DNA of 28,395 nucleotides from Anaeromyces robustus. Taxonomy: Eukaryota; Neocallimastigomycota; Neocallimastigomycetes; Neocallimastigales; Neocallimastigaceae. The DNA is taken from the NCBI GenBank assembly GCA_002104895.1, contig MCFG01000573.1, forward strand, positions 1-28,395, written 5' to 3'. Below are positions 10,821 to 27,363 of this stretch, piece by piece. Under the pieces are notes generated by a model. That model had not been told where the DNA came from. It searched no databases and saw only the letters and a list, made by a program, of their open reading frames with translations. Numbering within the stretch: the first letter of the stretch is position 1; each line of letters opens with the position of its first letter. The translations under genes were made by a program, and so were the position numbers.

Positions 10821-11944
10821 TAAAATTAATAATATTAAATTTTTTAAATAATCTATTTATCTATATATGTATAGATTTTAAAGTAAAATAGAATAACTGT
10901 GTTGTATTAAAAAAATTTTTTTTTTTTTGAGAAAATTTTTATCTATAAAAGTAAAAAAAAAAAAAAAAAAAGAAAAAAGAAAAAAGAAAGAAGAGATACA
11001 AAGACAAATCTAATTAATAATCTGTTAAATTAATTTTTTTTATCTTTATACTTTTAACTTTATGTAAAAAATTTTTTAAGAAAATTTTTTAAAAAAGATA
11101 ATTATAAATAATTTGTTAAATTCAAAAATATTAATTAAAAATGTAATATATATATATATTTAATATTTTAAAATACCAATTATATTCTATATTATGTATA
11201 TTGAAAAGGGACTCCGTTTTTTGTGAAATAAAACATCTTTATACTTTTCTTTGATATTCAAAAAAAATATGTTATTATGATACTCAAAACAAATTTATTA
11301 ACTTAATCTACCAACTATTTAAAATCTATTTTCTATCTCATATTTAATATAGATGATAGAAATTATTTTGAAATCTCTTATTATTTTATTATACATCTAT
11401 TTCGATATTTTCTTTTCTTTTAATGATATAAATCATTATTAAATTCAATTATTAATAAAATTGATAAAATGTTTAATTAAATACTAAGAACTTTTTTCTT
11501 TTCTTTTTTTTTTTTCTTTTTTAAATATTTTCTTATTCACCTTTTTTTATATAATTTCTAATTATATTCCATTAGTCTAAAAAAAATATAAAAGGTATTA
11601 TAATTGTATGTCATTAATAAACTTCCTATATCTATGTCTCCTTTATTGGGTTTAATTATTCAATTATAAAGAAAATTTAAACACTTTTTAATAAATAAAA
11701 CTGAATATGCTTTAATGTATTAATTTATTTTAACAGTATATATATAAACAATTATAAAAGATTTTTTTTTCTCTTAAAATAAAATAAAATAAAAAATTAT
11801 TTTGTACGTAATTCCATTATGATTACCTTTTTTTTCTTGCAGATAAAATAAAAAAATATTTTTTTTATTTATTTTAATACTTTAATACTTAATACTTATA
11901 CTATTTTTAAATAAAGTATGAAAAGTATATCAATCATATATTTT

Positions 11945-12120
11945 TATCTATTCCTTTTGGTACATCCAAAAAAAAAAAAAAATTATCTATTTCTTTTGGT
12001 ACATCCAAAAAAAAAAAAAAAAAAATTATCTATTCCTTTTGGTACATCCAAGAGAAAAAAAAAAAAATTATCTATTCCTTTTGGTACATCCAAAAAAAAA
12101 AAAAAAATTATCTATTCTTT
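11945..12120 (+). repeat. Minisatellite, four copies of an about 41-bp unit plus a partial fifth
   Basis: Each unit is TTATCTATTCCTTTTGGTAC followed by ATCC and a poly-A run of 12-19 nt. The core TTTTGGTACATCC with its following A-run is self-complementary (TTTTGG against CCAAAA). Unit differences are a T for C in copy 2 and AAGAG in copy 3. Apparent coding potential at 11918-12127 is only the repeat read in frame. Confidence 0.85.
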
Positions 12121-12323
12121 TTTTTAAAAATTTTTAATTGAATACATTTTGAATATATTATAATATAAAATAAAAGAAATAATTTTATGAAATAATTTAT
12201 ATAATGTAAGTTATGAAAGATATAAATTTATTTATTGATTAAACTAATTCAAAAAATCATATAACTGTAAGAAATAAATTTACAATGATATAACATCACA
12301 TCACTAATGATTAGGAATTATTG

Positions 12324-12355
<32 letters not shown>

Positions 12356-12483
12356 TATTATAAAAAATATAATATGGAAGGTATATTATAGAGTCACAAT
12401 TTATATATTATAGAGTCACAATTAAAATAAATAAATAATATAATTTTTTAATATATATAAACTATATATCATAAAAATCACTT

Positions 12484-12488
12484 TATAA

Positions 12489-12531
<43 letters not shown>

Positions 12532-12560
12532 ATAGATAAATAAATAAATAAATAAATAGA

Positions 12561-12640
<80 letters not shown>

Positions 12641-12641
12641 A
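12484..12641. repeat. (AAAT)n microsatellite with two AGAT interruptions
   Basis: Nearly 160 bp of AAAT units, broken twice by a G substitution giving ATAGATAAAT. Confidence 0.9.
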
Positions 12642-13410
12642 TTTTATAAAAAAAAAGAAGATAATTATTAACCTTTTTTCTTTATTATTATAATTTTTAA
12701 TTAAAAATTATTGTATGATTTATTAAAGATTATTATTTATGATTATTTTATAATAAAATTAGAAAAAGAAAAAAAAATAAAGAAGTCTTATAGTTTATTA
12801 AAAAAAATTTTGTTACATTTGTAATTTACAATTTTCTTTTACATTTATTTATATAATAATTTTATATAATAATTTTATTCTTAAATAAATACTTTAACTT
12901 TTTATCATTATTACAGCCACTTTTCAATGATTTAATTGCATAATTACATATTTTACATTACATATAATTAAACATACAAAAAAAAAACTATAAAAAATTA
13001 ATTAATTATTTATTTTTTCATTCATTTATTTATTATCTCTTAGTTACAAATTAATTATTTATTATCTCATGATTATTTAGACATATTATATAATTTCTTT
13101 TAGAAATTAGTTTTTATTTATTTATTTATTTATTTATTATTTATTTATTCATTTATTTATTATCTATGCTCAATCTATTAATTATTTTTAAATTTCATAT
13201 TTAAAAATTAATTATTTATTTTCTTTTGTGTTTTTATATATATATAATTTCAAAAGAAATTAATTATTTTTTATTATTTACTTATTTATTATTTATTAAT
13301 TTATTATTTTAAAAAATAAAAAAAAAGAAAAGAAAGAAAAGAAAAAAAGTAAGAAAGAAAGAAAGAAATAAATAAATAAATAAATAAATAAATAAATTTA
13401 TTGTTTTAAT

Positions 13411-13441
<31 letters not shown>

Positions 13442-13858
13442 CAATAAATAAAATAAAATATAATAAATTTTAATTAATTAATTAATTAATTTAAGGAAAC
13501 ATTTTAAGTCAATAAAGAAAAGGAAAAGAATTTTTTTTATTTAACTTGTATTTAAGCTTTTCTTTATTTTATTGGTTATCTACAAAAAATTAATTAAATC
13601 TTATTTAGCATTTGTTACATTTTATTACATTTTATTATTCCATTCATTGGTTTATAATATATGAAAAATATTCCATCAATTGGAAAAATAATGTAAAAGA
13701 AAAATCTTTTATAAAGAGAATTCTTTTTTTTTAATTTTTTCTTTACTTTCTTCTTTGTTGTAAATTTTTTTTATTAATAAGAAGAAAAAGTTTTATATAT
13801 TTATAATTAATTAAAAGTTTTTTTTTTTTTTTTTATTTTTTTTTATTTTTTAAGAATA

Positions 13859-19917
<6,059 letters not shown>

Positions 19918-20160
19918 AATCATTTAAAAATCATTTAAAATTTTAAATAATAATATTTAATTATTATTTAATCATGCCATTAAAAATCGTTAAAATCGTT
20001 TAAATTTTAAATATCGTATTTAATTATTATTTAATATATATATATATAAATATTTTAATATACATGTATTTACACAATATATATAATAAAATATACATAA
20101 TAAAATTTTATATATAATAAAATATACAATAAATTTTAATTTTATTTTCTAATTTTTTTA

Positions 20161-20401
<241 letters not shown>

Positions 20402-20753
20402 TTCTTTCATTTGAAGTAAAACCATAAATATGTATTAATGAAACTAAGCTTATTTAAAGGAAAAAAAAATTAATATAATTATTAATGATTTTTATTTTTT
20501 TTATTTTACTTTTTTCCCTCTTCTTAATTGTTAATTATCATAAATGAAATTTATTTAAAAATTAAATTTAAAGAGATATTATTATCCAGTTATTAGAGTC
20601 CCACATTCACAATCTTTTTTTTTTTTTTGATATATATCTTAATATTTAATATAATTTTCGAAAAAATTATTTTAATGTTATATATATTTATTTATTATAA
20701 AATTTATTGACTATAAATATTGACTATTATATTATTATTGTATAATTGTATAA

Positions 20754-20854
<101 letters not shown>

Positions 20855-21203
20855 TTAAGAAATAAAGAAATAAAGAAATAATTAATAGATTTTATATAAT
20901 TATATATTTATTTATTTATTTATTTATTTATTCATTCATTCATTCATTTATTAAAATAAGATGTGAAATTGAATGTTAGTTACATTAAAAACTTTAAATT
21001 AAAAAAAAAAAAAAAAAACAATTTTTTTATTATATTTTTTATAATAAATATTAATAAAATTTTTTTGTTCCATATTTTCTTTTTTTAGTATATTTTTTTA
21101 ATGATTTTAGTAAAAACTAACAACTTTATATTTCTTTATAGAATATTATTATAAAAATGGTAAAGAATTTGCCAAAAAAAATAATGTTCATGAATTTATT
21201 TAT

Positions 21204-21205
21204 AA

Positions 21206-21264
<59 letters not shown>

Positions 21265-21266
21265 AT
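21204..21266. repeat. (AAAT)n microsatellite
   Basis: About 15 AAAT units in intergenic DNA. Confidence 0.9.
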
Positions 21267-22396
21267 ATTTTTTTATAATTAATTATTATTAACTTAAAAT
21301 TCAATTATATTAAATTTTTTATATCTTAGTCCAATGATTAAAAGATAATCATAGCAAAAGGTAGTTAATGCTTTAATTAAAGAGTTAAAGAAAATCCTTA
21401 GAAAATATCATATAATATAATATGGAACTAATTTATTATTATTATTATTATTATTTTTATTATAATTATAAATATTTATAATTTATATAATAATAGCAAT
21501 AATAATAACAATAATAATAATAAATTATTTCTTTTATAGATGTATATATAATTACATATTGTTTTATCATATTAAACGCTTTGTTTTCTTTCTTGTGTAT
21601 AACTTACATTGAATCTTCTTTTCTATAATGTATATATATTTTTTTACGATATAAAACAAATAATTAAATAATAATTATAATAATTAATAAATTTATAACT
21701 GATTAACTAACTAAATAAATAATAAATAATAAATAAATAAATATATTAATAAATTAAATAAATTAATACATAATAAATAAATAAATAAATAAATAAATAG
21801 ATACATAGAAAATAATTAAACAACAACAATAATAATAATAATAATAAAATGAAAATAAAATAATAATAAAAAATAAATAATAAAAAATAACACTAATATA
21901 TATATATATATATACATTGAATTATAAATTTCAATATTAATATTTAATACTTAAATATATTGAAAGAATAAACGATAAAGTTAGAACAACAAAGAAAAAG
22001 AAGAAAATAATAATAATAATAATAAATAGAATAATAAATAATAAATTTAAATATTTTTATTCAAACATTTTGTTTTACTTTTAAATTTACTTGTACTATT
22101 ATATGATTAATTTTTAAAAGAAAAATATAATATTGAATAATAAGTATTAAAATAAAACTATTTTCAAGGACGAAATAATTATAAACAAAACAACAAACAG
22201 GTTAGTCGTATATAACAATAAATAAACATTATAATCTCAAAAGTAAATAATAATGGTAGATAAATAAACAAAAGTATATGAATAATATATATATACTAAA
22301 ATTTAAGAATAATAAATAAGACAAAAGAATGTTAATAATTTTTGAAAATGTATAGAATATAAAATATAAAAAATTAAGGATAATAAATTTCAAAGC

Positions 22397-22440
22397 AAGC
22401 GTAATTTTATATATGTGTGTAAATAAAATTACATTCGCTT
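22397..22440 (+). repeat. Hairpin followed by a T22 run
   Basis: The arms are AAGCGTAATTTTAT (22397-22410) and ATAAAATTACATTCGCTT (22423-22440), pairing with a short internal bulge. The last two T of the hairpin start a run of 22 T. It looks like a stem plus oligo-T end of a small transcript, but T-runs are common here. Confidence 0.6.
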
Positions 22441-22518
22441 TTTTTTTTTTTTTTTTTTTTACTACTTTTTTTATATTTATTAATAATTTTATAACTATTT
22501 ATTTATAAATATTTTCCA

Positions 22519-22556
22519 CTTGCAATAATTTTTTATTATTATAGTTTTATTGCAAG
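22519..22556. repeat. Perfect 10-bp hairpin (CTTGCAATAA / TTATTGCAAG)
   Basis: The arms are 22519-22528 and 22547-22556 with an 18-nt AT loop. It lies about 80 bp right of the other hairpin. Confidence 0.7.
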
Positions 22557-23681
22557 ATAATCATTTTTTAATCGATTTATATAAATAATAAATAATTAAA
22601 CAAATAAATAAATAAATTAAATAAATTAAATAATGGAAAGTATCATAATGGTAATAGATTCCAAAAAAGGAAATCATACAATAAAATAAAAACCTTTAAA
22701 ATTTTAATATATAATTTTTTTTTGAAATAATTACATTCATAATATATGTATAATATATATTTATAATTTAATGTAGAGTAATATTTTATTATATGTGTAT
22801 TTAAATTTACAAAAATGTTAATCAACCATTAAATAATTAAAAATTAAATAATTAAATCATATAAATCCATATTTAAAAATGTATATTAAATTGTATATTA
22901 ACTGATCACAAAATAATTAATAATTATAAATAATAATAAAATTTTTAATTTTTTTTTAATTTCTTTATAATTAATTAAAAATTAATTAAATTTTTTTTTA
23001 ATTAAAAATAAGCTAAAGATTAATCTATTTATTATAATATAGTTTAAAGATTAATCATTTATTAATAATTAATTGATAATATATGTACTATTAATGATTT
23101 AATAGCAAAAAATTATATTCTATACTTATTAAAAAATAAATTAGAAGAAAAGAACATTTGATTTTATCTTTTTTTTATGAATACATTTAATATTAAAATA
23201 CATTTTTAATTTATTTATATTCATTTATTTATAATTAAATAATAAATAAATAAGTAAGTAAATAAATAAATAAATAAGTAAATAAATAAATAAATAGAAA
23301 AATAAATAAATAAAGATTATCTTTAATTATTATTATGTGACTTCCAACTTTGTTTTTTACATATATTATTATTACTATTATCATAATTCATATTATTCAT
23401 AATTATATATGTTATATGTTATATTGTTATTATTAAATAATAATTAATTATTAAATAATTTATACTTATATTATATAATAATATTGTAATTGTTTGTGTT
23501 AATTATTTAACAAAAGAGACATTTTATGTTTTAATATAATATATTATTAATTTATTTAATTATATATTTTATTTATTTATTTATTTTATTTAATATTAAA
23601 AAAAAAGGATTTTATAGGAATTCTAGATAAATGTAGCATATGATTACATAGTTTTATGTTATTAACGATTTATATACTTAC

Positions 23682-23813
<132 letters not shown>

Positions 23814-24095
23814 TAAATAATAATAAATGTATCAAAAATAACAATGTTTAAATATATATATAAAAAAAATAAATAAAATAAATAAAGACGTCATTCATTA
23901 TGAAACATTTTGATTGTTATATATTATTAATATATTGTGTTTATATGGCAAGAATGGATCTCGATAAAAAAAAATATGTATTGAATTATTTATATAATTA
24001 TTACTATTTATTTATTTATTTATTTATTTATTTATGATTTCATTATTTATTATATTATTATATTATTATTTATAATATTTATTTATTTTTTTGAT

Positions 24096-24126
<31 letters not shown>

Positions 24127-24659
24127 TTATAGGATTATTTATCTATTATTATGGAATTATTAAAAGAATTATGTGGAATTGTATAGAATTAATATGAAGT
24201 TGTGTAGAGTTGTATTGTAAAATTGTATAGAAATGTATAATTTGTTTTTATATAAAAAAGGAAAAAAAGAAAAAAATGTAAATAATTAATAAAATTATTA
24301 AATTTATTATTAATTTAATTTATAATTAATATATAAATTAAATAAATTAATAAATAAATAAATAGATAAATAAATAAATAAATTAATACAAAATGAAATA
24401 ATAAAAGTTTATTCAATATAAAATTTATAGAAAATAAAAAAATATATAAAAGAGAAAAAAGTATTCAAAAAGTAAATAAACAAAAAAAAAAGTAGAAAAA
24501 TAAAATAGATTTATTGTATGTATTAATAATAGTTAAATATTTTTTATAAATATTTAGAAATTTTTATATATATATAAATAAAATTTTAAATTAAATAAAA
24601 ATAAATTTAGATTATTATTATTATAATTTCTATTTTTTAAACAAAAGGATAAATACAAG

Positions 24660-25709
24660 ATGACTGTTACTGAAAAATCATTTGGTCAAACTAAGAACGG
24701 CAAGGAAGTTAAAATTTTCACCATTACTAACAACAAGGGTAATGAAGCTGTTGTAAGTGAATTCGGTGCTGTTCTTGTTTCTTTAAAGATTAAGAATGAC
24801 AAGGGTGAATCTAAGGATGTTGTTCTTGGTTATGAATCTGTTAAGAATTATGAAGCTAACCCAGCTTTCTTCGGTGGTGTTATTGGTCCAAACGCTAACA
24901 GAATTGCTAACGGTAAATTCAAAATTGATGGTGTTGAATACAACCTTCCAACTAATGATGGTAAGAACAATCTTCACAGTGATTTCGATATTGGTTACCA
25001 CAAACAATTATGGAAAGGTGAAATTGTTGACAATGGTGTTAAGCTCACCTATGAAAAACCAGATATGTTAATGGGTGTTCCAGGTAATATTAAGACCTCT
25101 GTTACTTACACTTTCAATGATGATAATGAATTAAAGATTGAATACAATGCTGTTAGTGATAAGAAGACTATTGTCAACCTTACCAACCACTCCTACTTCT
25201 CCTTAGGTGGTGATGGTGCTGGTTCTGACAGTGTATTCGATACTTTACTTACTATTAATGCTTCTAAGTTTACTGAAATTGATGATGGAGGTATTCCAAC
25301 TGGTAAACTTATTGATGTTGCCGGTACTCCATTAGATTTCACTAAACCAAAGAAGATTGGTAAGGAAATTAATGCTGACTTCAAACAAATGGTTATGGTT
25401 AAAGGTTACGATCACAACTATGCCCTTGATAACTACACTGGTGAAGTTAGAAAGGTTGCTGAAGCTACTTGTGATGGTCGTACTATGGAAGTTTACACTG
25501 ATCTTCCAGGTATGCAATTCTATACTGGTAACTGGATTGATGACAATGCTGGTAAAGGTGGTAAGAAGGGTAACTTATACAAGGAAAGAGGTGCTTTCTG
25601 TTTAGAAACTCAATTCTTCCCAAATAGTTGTAACGATGCTACCTTCGTTTCTCCAGTTAAGGGTGCTAATGAAAAGTACCACTCTGTTACCATGTACAAA
25701 TTCAAGTAA
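24660..25709 (+). CDS. galM: Aldose 1-epimerase (galactose mutarotase)
   Basis: This 349-aa intronless protein interconverts the alpha and beta anomers of galactose and other aldoses, the first step of the Leloir pathway, in the cytosol; no signal peptide is present. Family landmarks in order: GPNANRIANGKF (76-87), NNLHSDFDIGYHKQLW with His106, VNLTNHSYFSLGG with the likely catalytic acid His177, GYDHNYAL (249-256), PGMQFYTGNW (283-292) and GAFCLETQFFP with the likely catalytic base Glu316. Length and motif order fit GalM. The usual LHGG loop is LHSD here, a departure from most relatives. The codons favour AAG, AAC, TTC and ACC far more than neighbouring sequence, which suggests high expression. 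The ATG follows AATACAAG, and the frame fills the whole conserved domain. Bacterial origin by transfer is possible but cannot be judged here. Confidence 0.95.
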   Translation: MTVTEKSFGQTKNGKEVKIFTITNNKGNEAVVSEFGAVLVSLKIKNDKGESKDVVLGYESVKNYEANPAFFGGVIGPNANRIANGKFKIDGVEYNLPTNDGKNNLHSDFDIGYHKQLWKGEIVDNGVKLTYEKPDMLMGVPGNIKTSVTYTFNDDNELKIEYNAVSDKKTIVNLTNHSYFSLGGDGAGSDSVFDTLLTINASKFTEIDDGGIPTGKLIDVAGTPLDFTKPKKIGKEINADFKQMVMVKGYDHNYALDNYTGEVRKVAEATCDGRTMEVYTDLPGMQFYTGNWIDDNAGKGGKKGNLYKERGAFCLETQFFPNSCNDATFVSPVKGANEKYHSVTMYKFK

Positions 25710-26518
25710 ATTGAATAAATAGAAAAAAAAAAGCAACTATTTTATTTTTCATATTTTTTTTTTTTTTTTTATTTTTAAAAAACAGAAAATAATTTTTGTT
25801 TTTAAAAAATAAAAAAATGTAAAAAATGAATTCATTTAACAAATGTAAATGAAAGAAAAAAAAATATTGACATTATAGAAAACAAGAAATAATTTTTGTT
25901 TTTGAATAAATGTAAAAATTTAATAATATTTTTGAACCATAAAAAAAAATAATAATAATAATATATATATATATTGTAAATAATAATATATATTACAAAT
26001 AATGCAATTATAAATAAAATAAATAATAAAAAAAAAAAATAAAAAAAAAAAATTTTTTTAAAGGGTTTGTTTTTTTTTAAAGGGTTTATTTGTTTATTAA
26101 TTTAAGTATTTTTTTTGTTTTGTTTATTTATTTGAAATATAAAATAAATATTTATTCTAAAATAATAATAATTATAAAAAGTAATAATAACCTTTAATTT
26201 ATATATTAATTATAAATTAATATTTCTTGAATACTAATACTATAATATAAAAATATCATTACATATATATTATTAATAATTTTTATAAAAATTATATGTA
26301 TTTATGTATTCATTATTAATAATTATTATTCTTTTATAATTTACTATAAAGTATATAATGATCTATGGATTTTTAATTATTGTAATGATATATGGGAATC
26401 ATTACGACAAGTCACAGTGATACCATTTAAATGTATGTATAAATATTGTTTGATTAATTATTAGTTGGATTATTCAGTTATTTATAATATATTTTAAGTA
26501 AATAATAATTATTATTTA
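25710..26518. other. Intergenic DNA between the epimerase and the LINE repeats
   Basis: It starts with the epimerase 3' region (AATAAA at 25714-25719, then T-runs). From about 26160 onward homopolymers become fewer and the sequence is more mixed, perhaps part of the LINE 5' region or an older insertion. No frame of interest was found. Confidence 0.6.
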
Positions 26519-27012
26519 CCTCTTCTGAGGACCTGTACTTCCATTCATTTGGAATGCTCAGAAGAGGGTAAATGCCTGTAGATACATGGCGACGTTAAGG
26601 GCATTTTATGAAGTCTCCTAAATAATTGTTCTTTTTTCTAATAATATGTATAAGCTGGATATGCAGGAAATGAGATATTTGTATTTTCTTTTAAATTTAC
26701 CTTTCATGTATTTCTGTATATTATCACTGTATGAATCCATTGTAATTGCGTTAATTATTGTATAACCTCTTCTGAGGACCTGTACTTCCATTCATTTGGA
26801 ATGCTCAGAAGAGGGTAAATGCCTGTCGATACATGGCGACGTTAAGGGCATTTTATGAAGTCTCCTCAATAATTGTTCTTTTTTCTAATAATATGTATAA
26901 GTTGGATATGCAGGAAATGAGTTATTTGTATTTTCTTTTAAATTTACCTTTCATGTATTTCTGTATATTATCACTGTATGAATCCATTGTAATTGCTTTA
27001 ATTATTGTATGA
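26519..27012 (+). repeat. Tandem pair of a 247-bp unit upstream of the LINE ORF
   Basis: Copies are 26519-26765 and 26766-27012, differing at about five positions (for example TGTAGATACA against TGTCGATACA, and AAGCTGGATAT against AAGTTGGATAT). Each begins with a perfect 11-bp stem CCTCTTCTGAG / CTCAGAAGAGG whose loop has an inner TTCCA / TGGAA stem. A second stem follows, AAATGCC / GGCATTT. G+C is visibly higher than in the surroundings. Position and tandem form recall 5' promoter monomers of some LINEs; structure suggests a functional RNA part. Confidence 0.85.
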
Positions 27013-27363
27013 GCTTGATTCACTCAAAAGCATGTGCTTATACTTTATTAGAATTTAGAATAGTTATTTTTGAGTTCTTCACCTTTAACTTTTTTTTAAT
27101 TTTCATGAATTTAAGAATTTACAAGATTTCAAATATATTTACATTCGCAAAAAGAGATTTTTATAACAACTATCAATATTCTACAAGTGTTTTTATAATA
27201 GAGTAAAGAAGATAAACAATTGATAAATTTAAACAAAAGAAAAAAAAAAAGAAAAAATTTACATTCAGTTATTACTAGTCTACATTTTTAACTCGATTTT
27301 TTTAGTTTAGTACTTTCATTTTACTTTTTTTATTTTTTTCATCAATATTAAATATAGATCATA
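27013..27363 (+). other. Leader between the tandem repeats and the LINE ORF
   Basis: About 350 nt of moderately AT-rich sequence. A 65-codon frame (27009-27206) starts on the last bases of the second repeat. It is Phe/Ile-rich with no recognisable domain, and I regard it as doubtful, at most an upstream ORF. An in-frame stop at 27349 precedes the LINE ORF start. Confidence 0.5.

Larger units (their letters stand above)
8249..13858. other. Intergenic AT-rich DNA, no gene seen
   Basis: About 5.6 kb of homopolymers and microsatellites, including CAATATA repeats at about 8306-8345, TATA repeats near 9531-9552, and AAAT runs at 12484-12641 and 13368-13397. A somewhat more complex patch at about 11150-11750 shows no long frame on either strand and no RNA gene I can recognise. 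Small tandem duplications occur at about 10182-10222 (20-bp unit) and 12381-12424 (22-bp unit with TAGAGTCACAAT). The apparent frames at 9010-9255 (minus) and 11918-12127 (plus) are translations of homopolymer and minisatellite sequence. Confidence 0.7.

Noticed and set aside
11918-12127. 69-codon plus-strand frame with HPKKKK repeats
   Set aside because: It is a minisatellite read in frame, with no start context or domain.
22643-22825. 60-codon minus-strand frame
   Set aside because: Lys/Ile/Tyr/Asn-rich chance frame in AT-rich DNA; no domain, no supporting context.
26519-26620. Hammerhead, HDV-like or twister ribozyme in the 247-bp unit
   Set aside because: I checked for CTGATGA/GAAA cores, a nested double pseudoknot and the twister core. 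None fits, so only unspecific RNA structure is claimed.
27009-27206. 65-codon plus-strand frame before the LINE ORF
   Set aside because: Starts at the junction of the second repeat, Phe/Ile-rich, no domain. It might be an upstream ORF, but nothing supports it.
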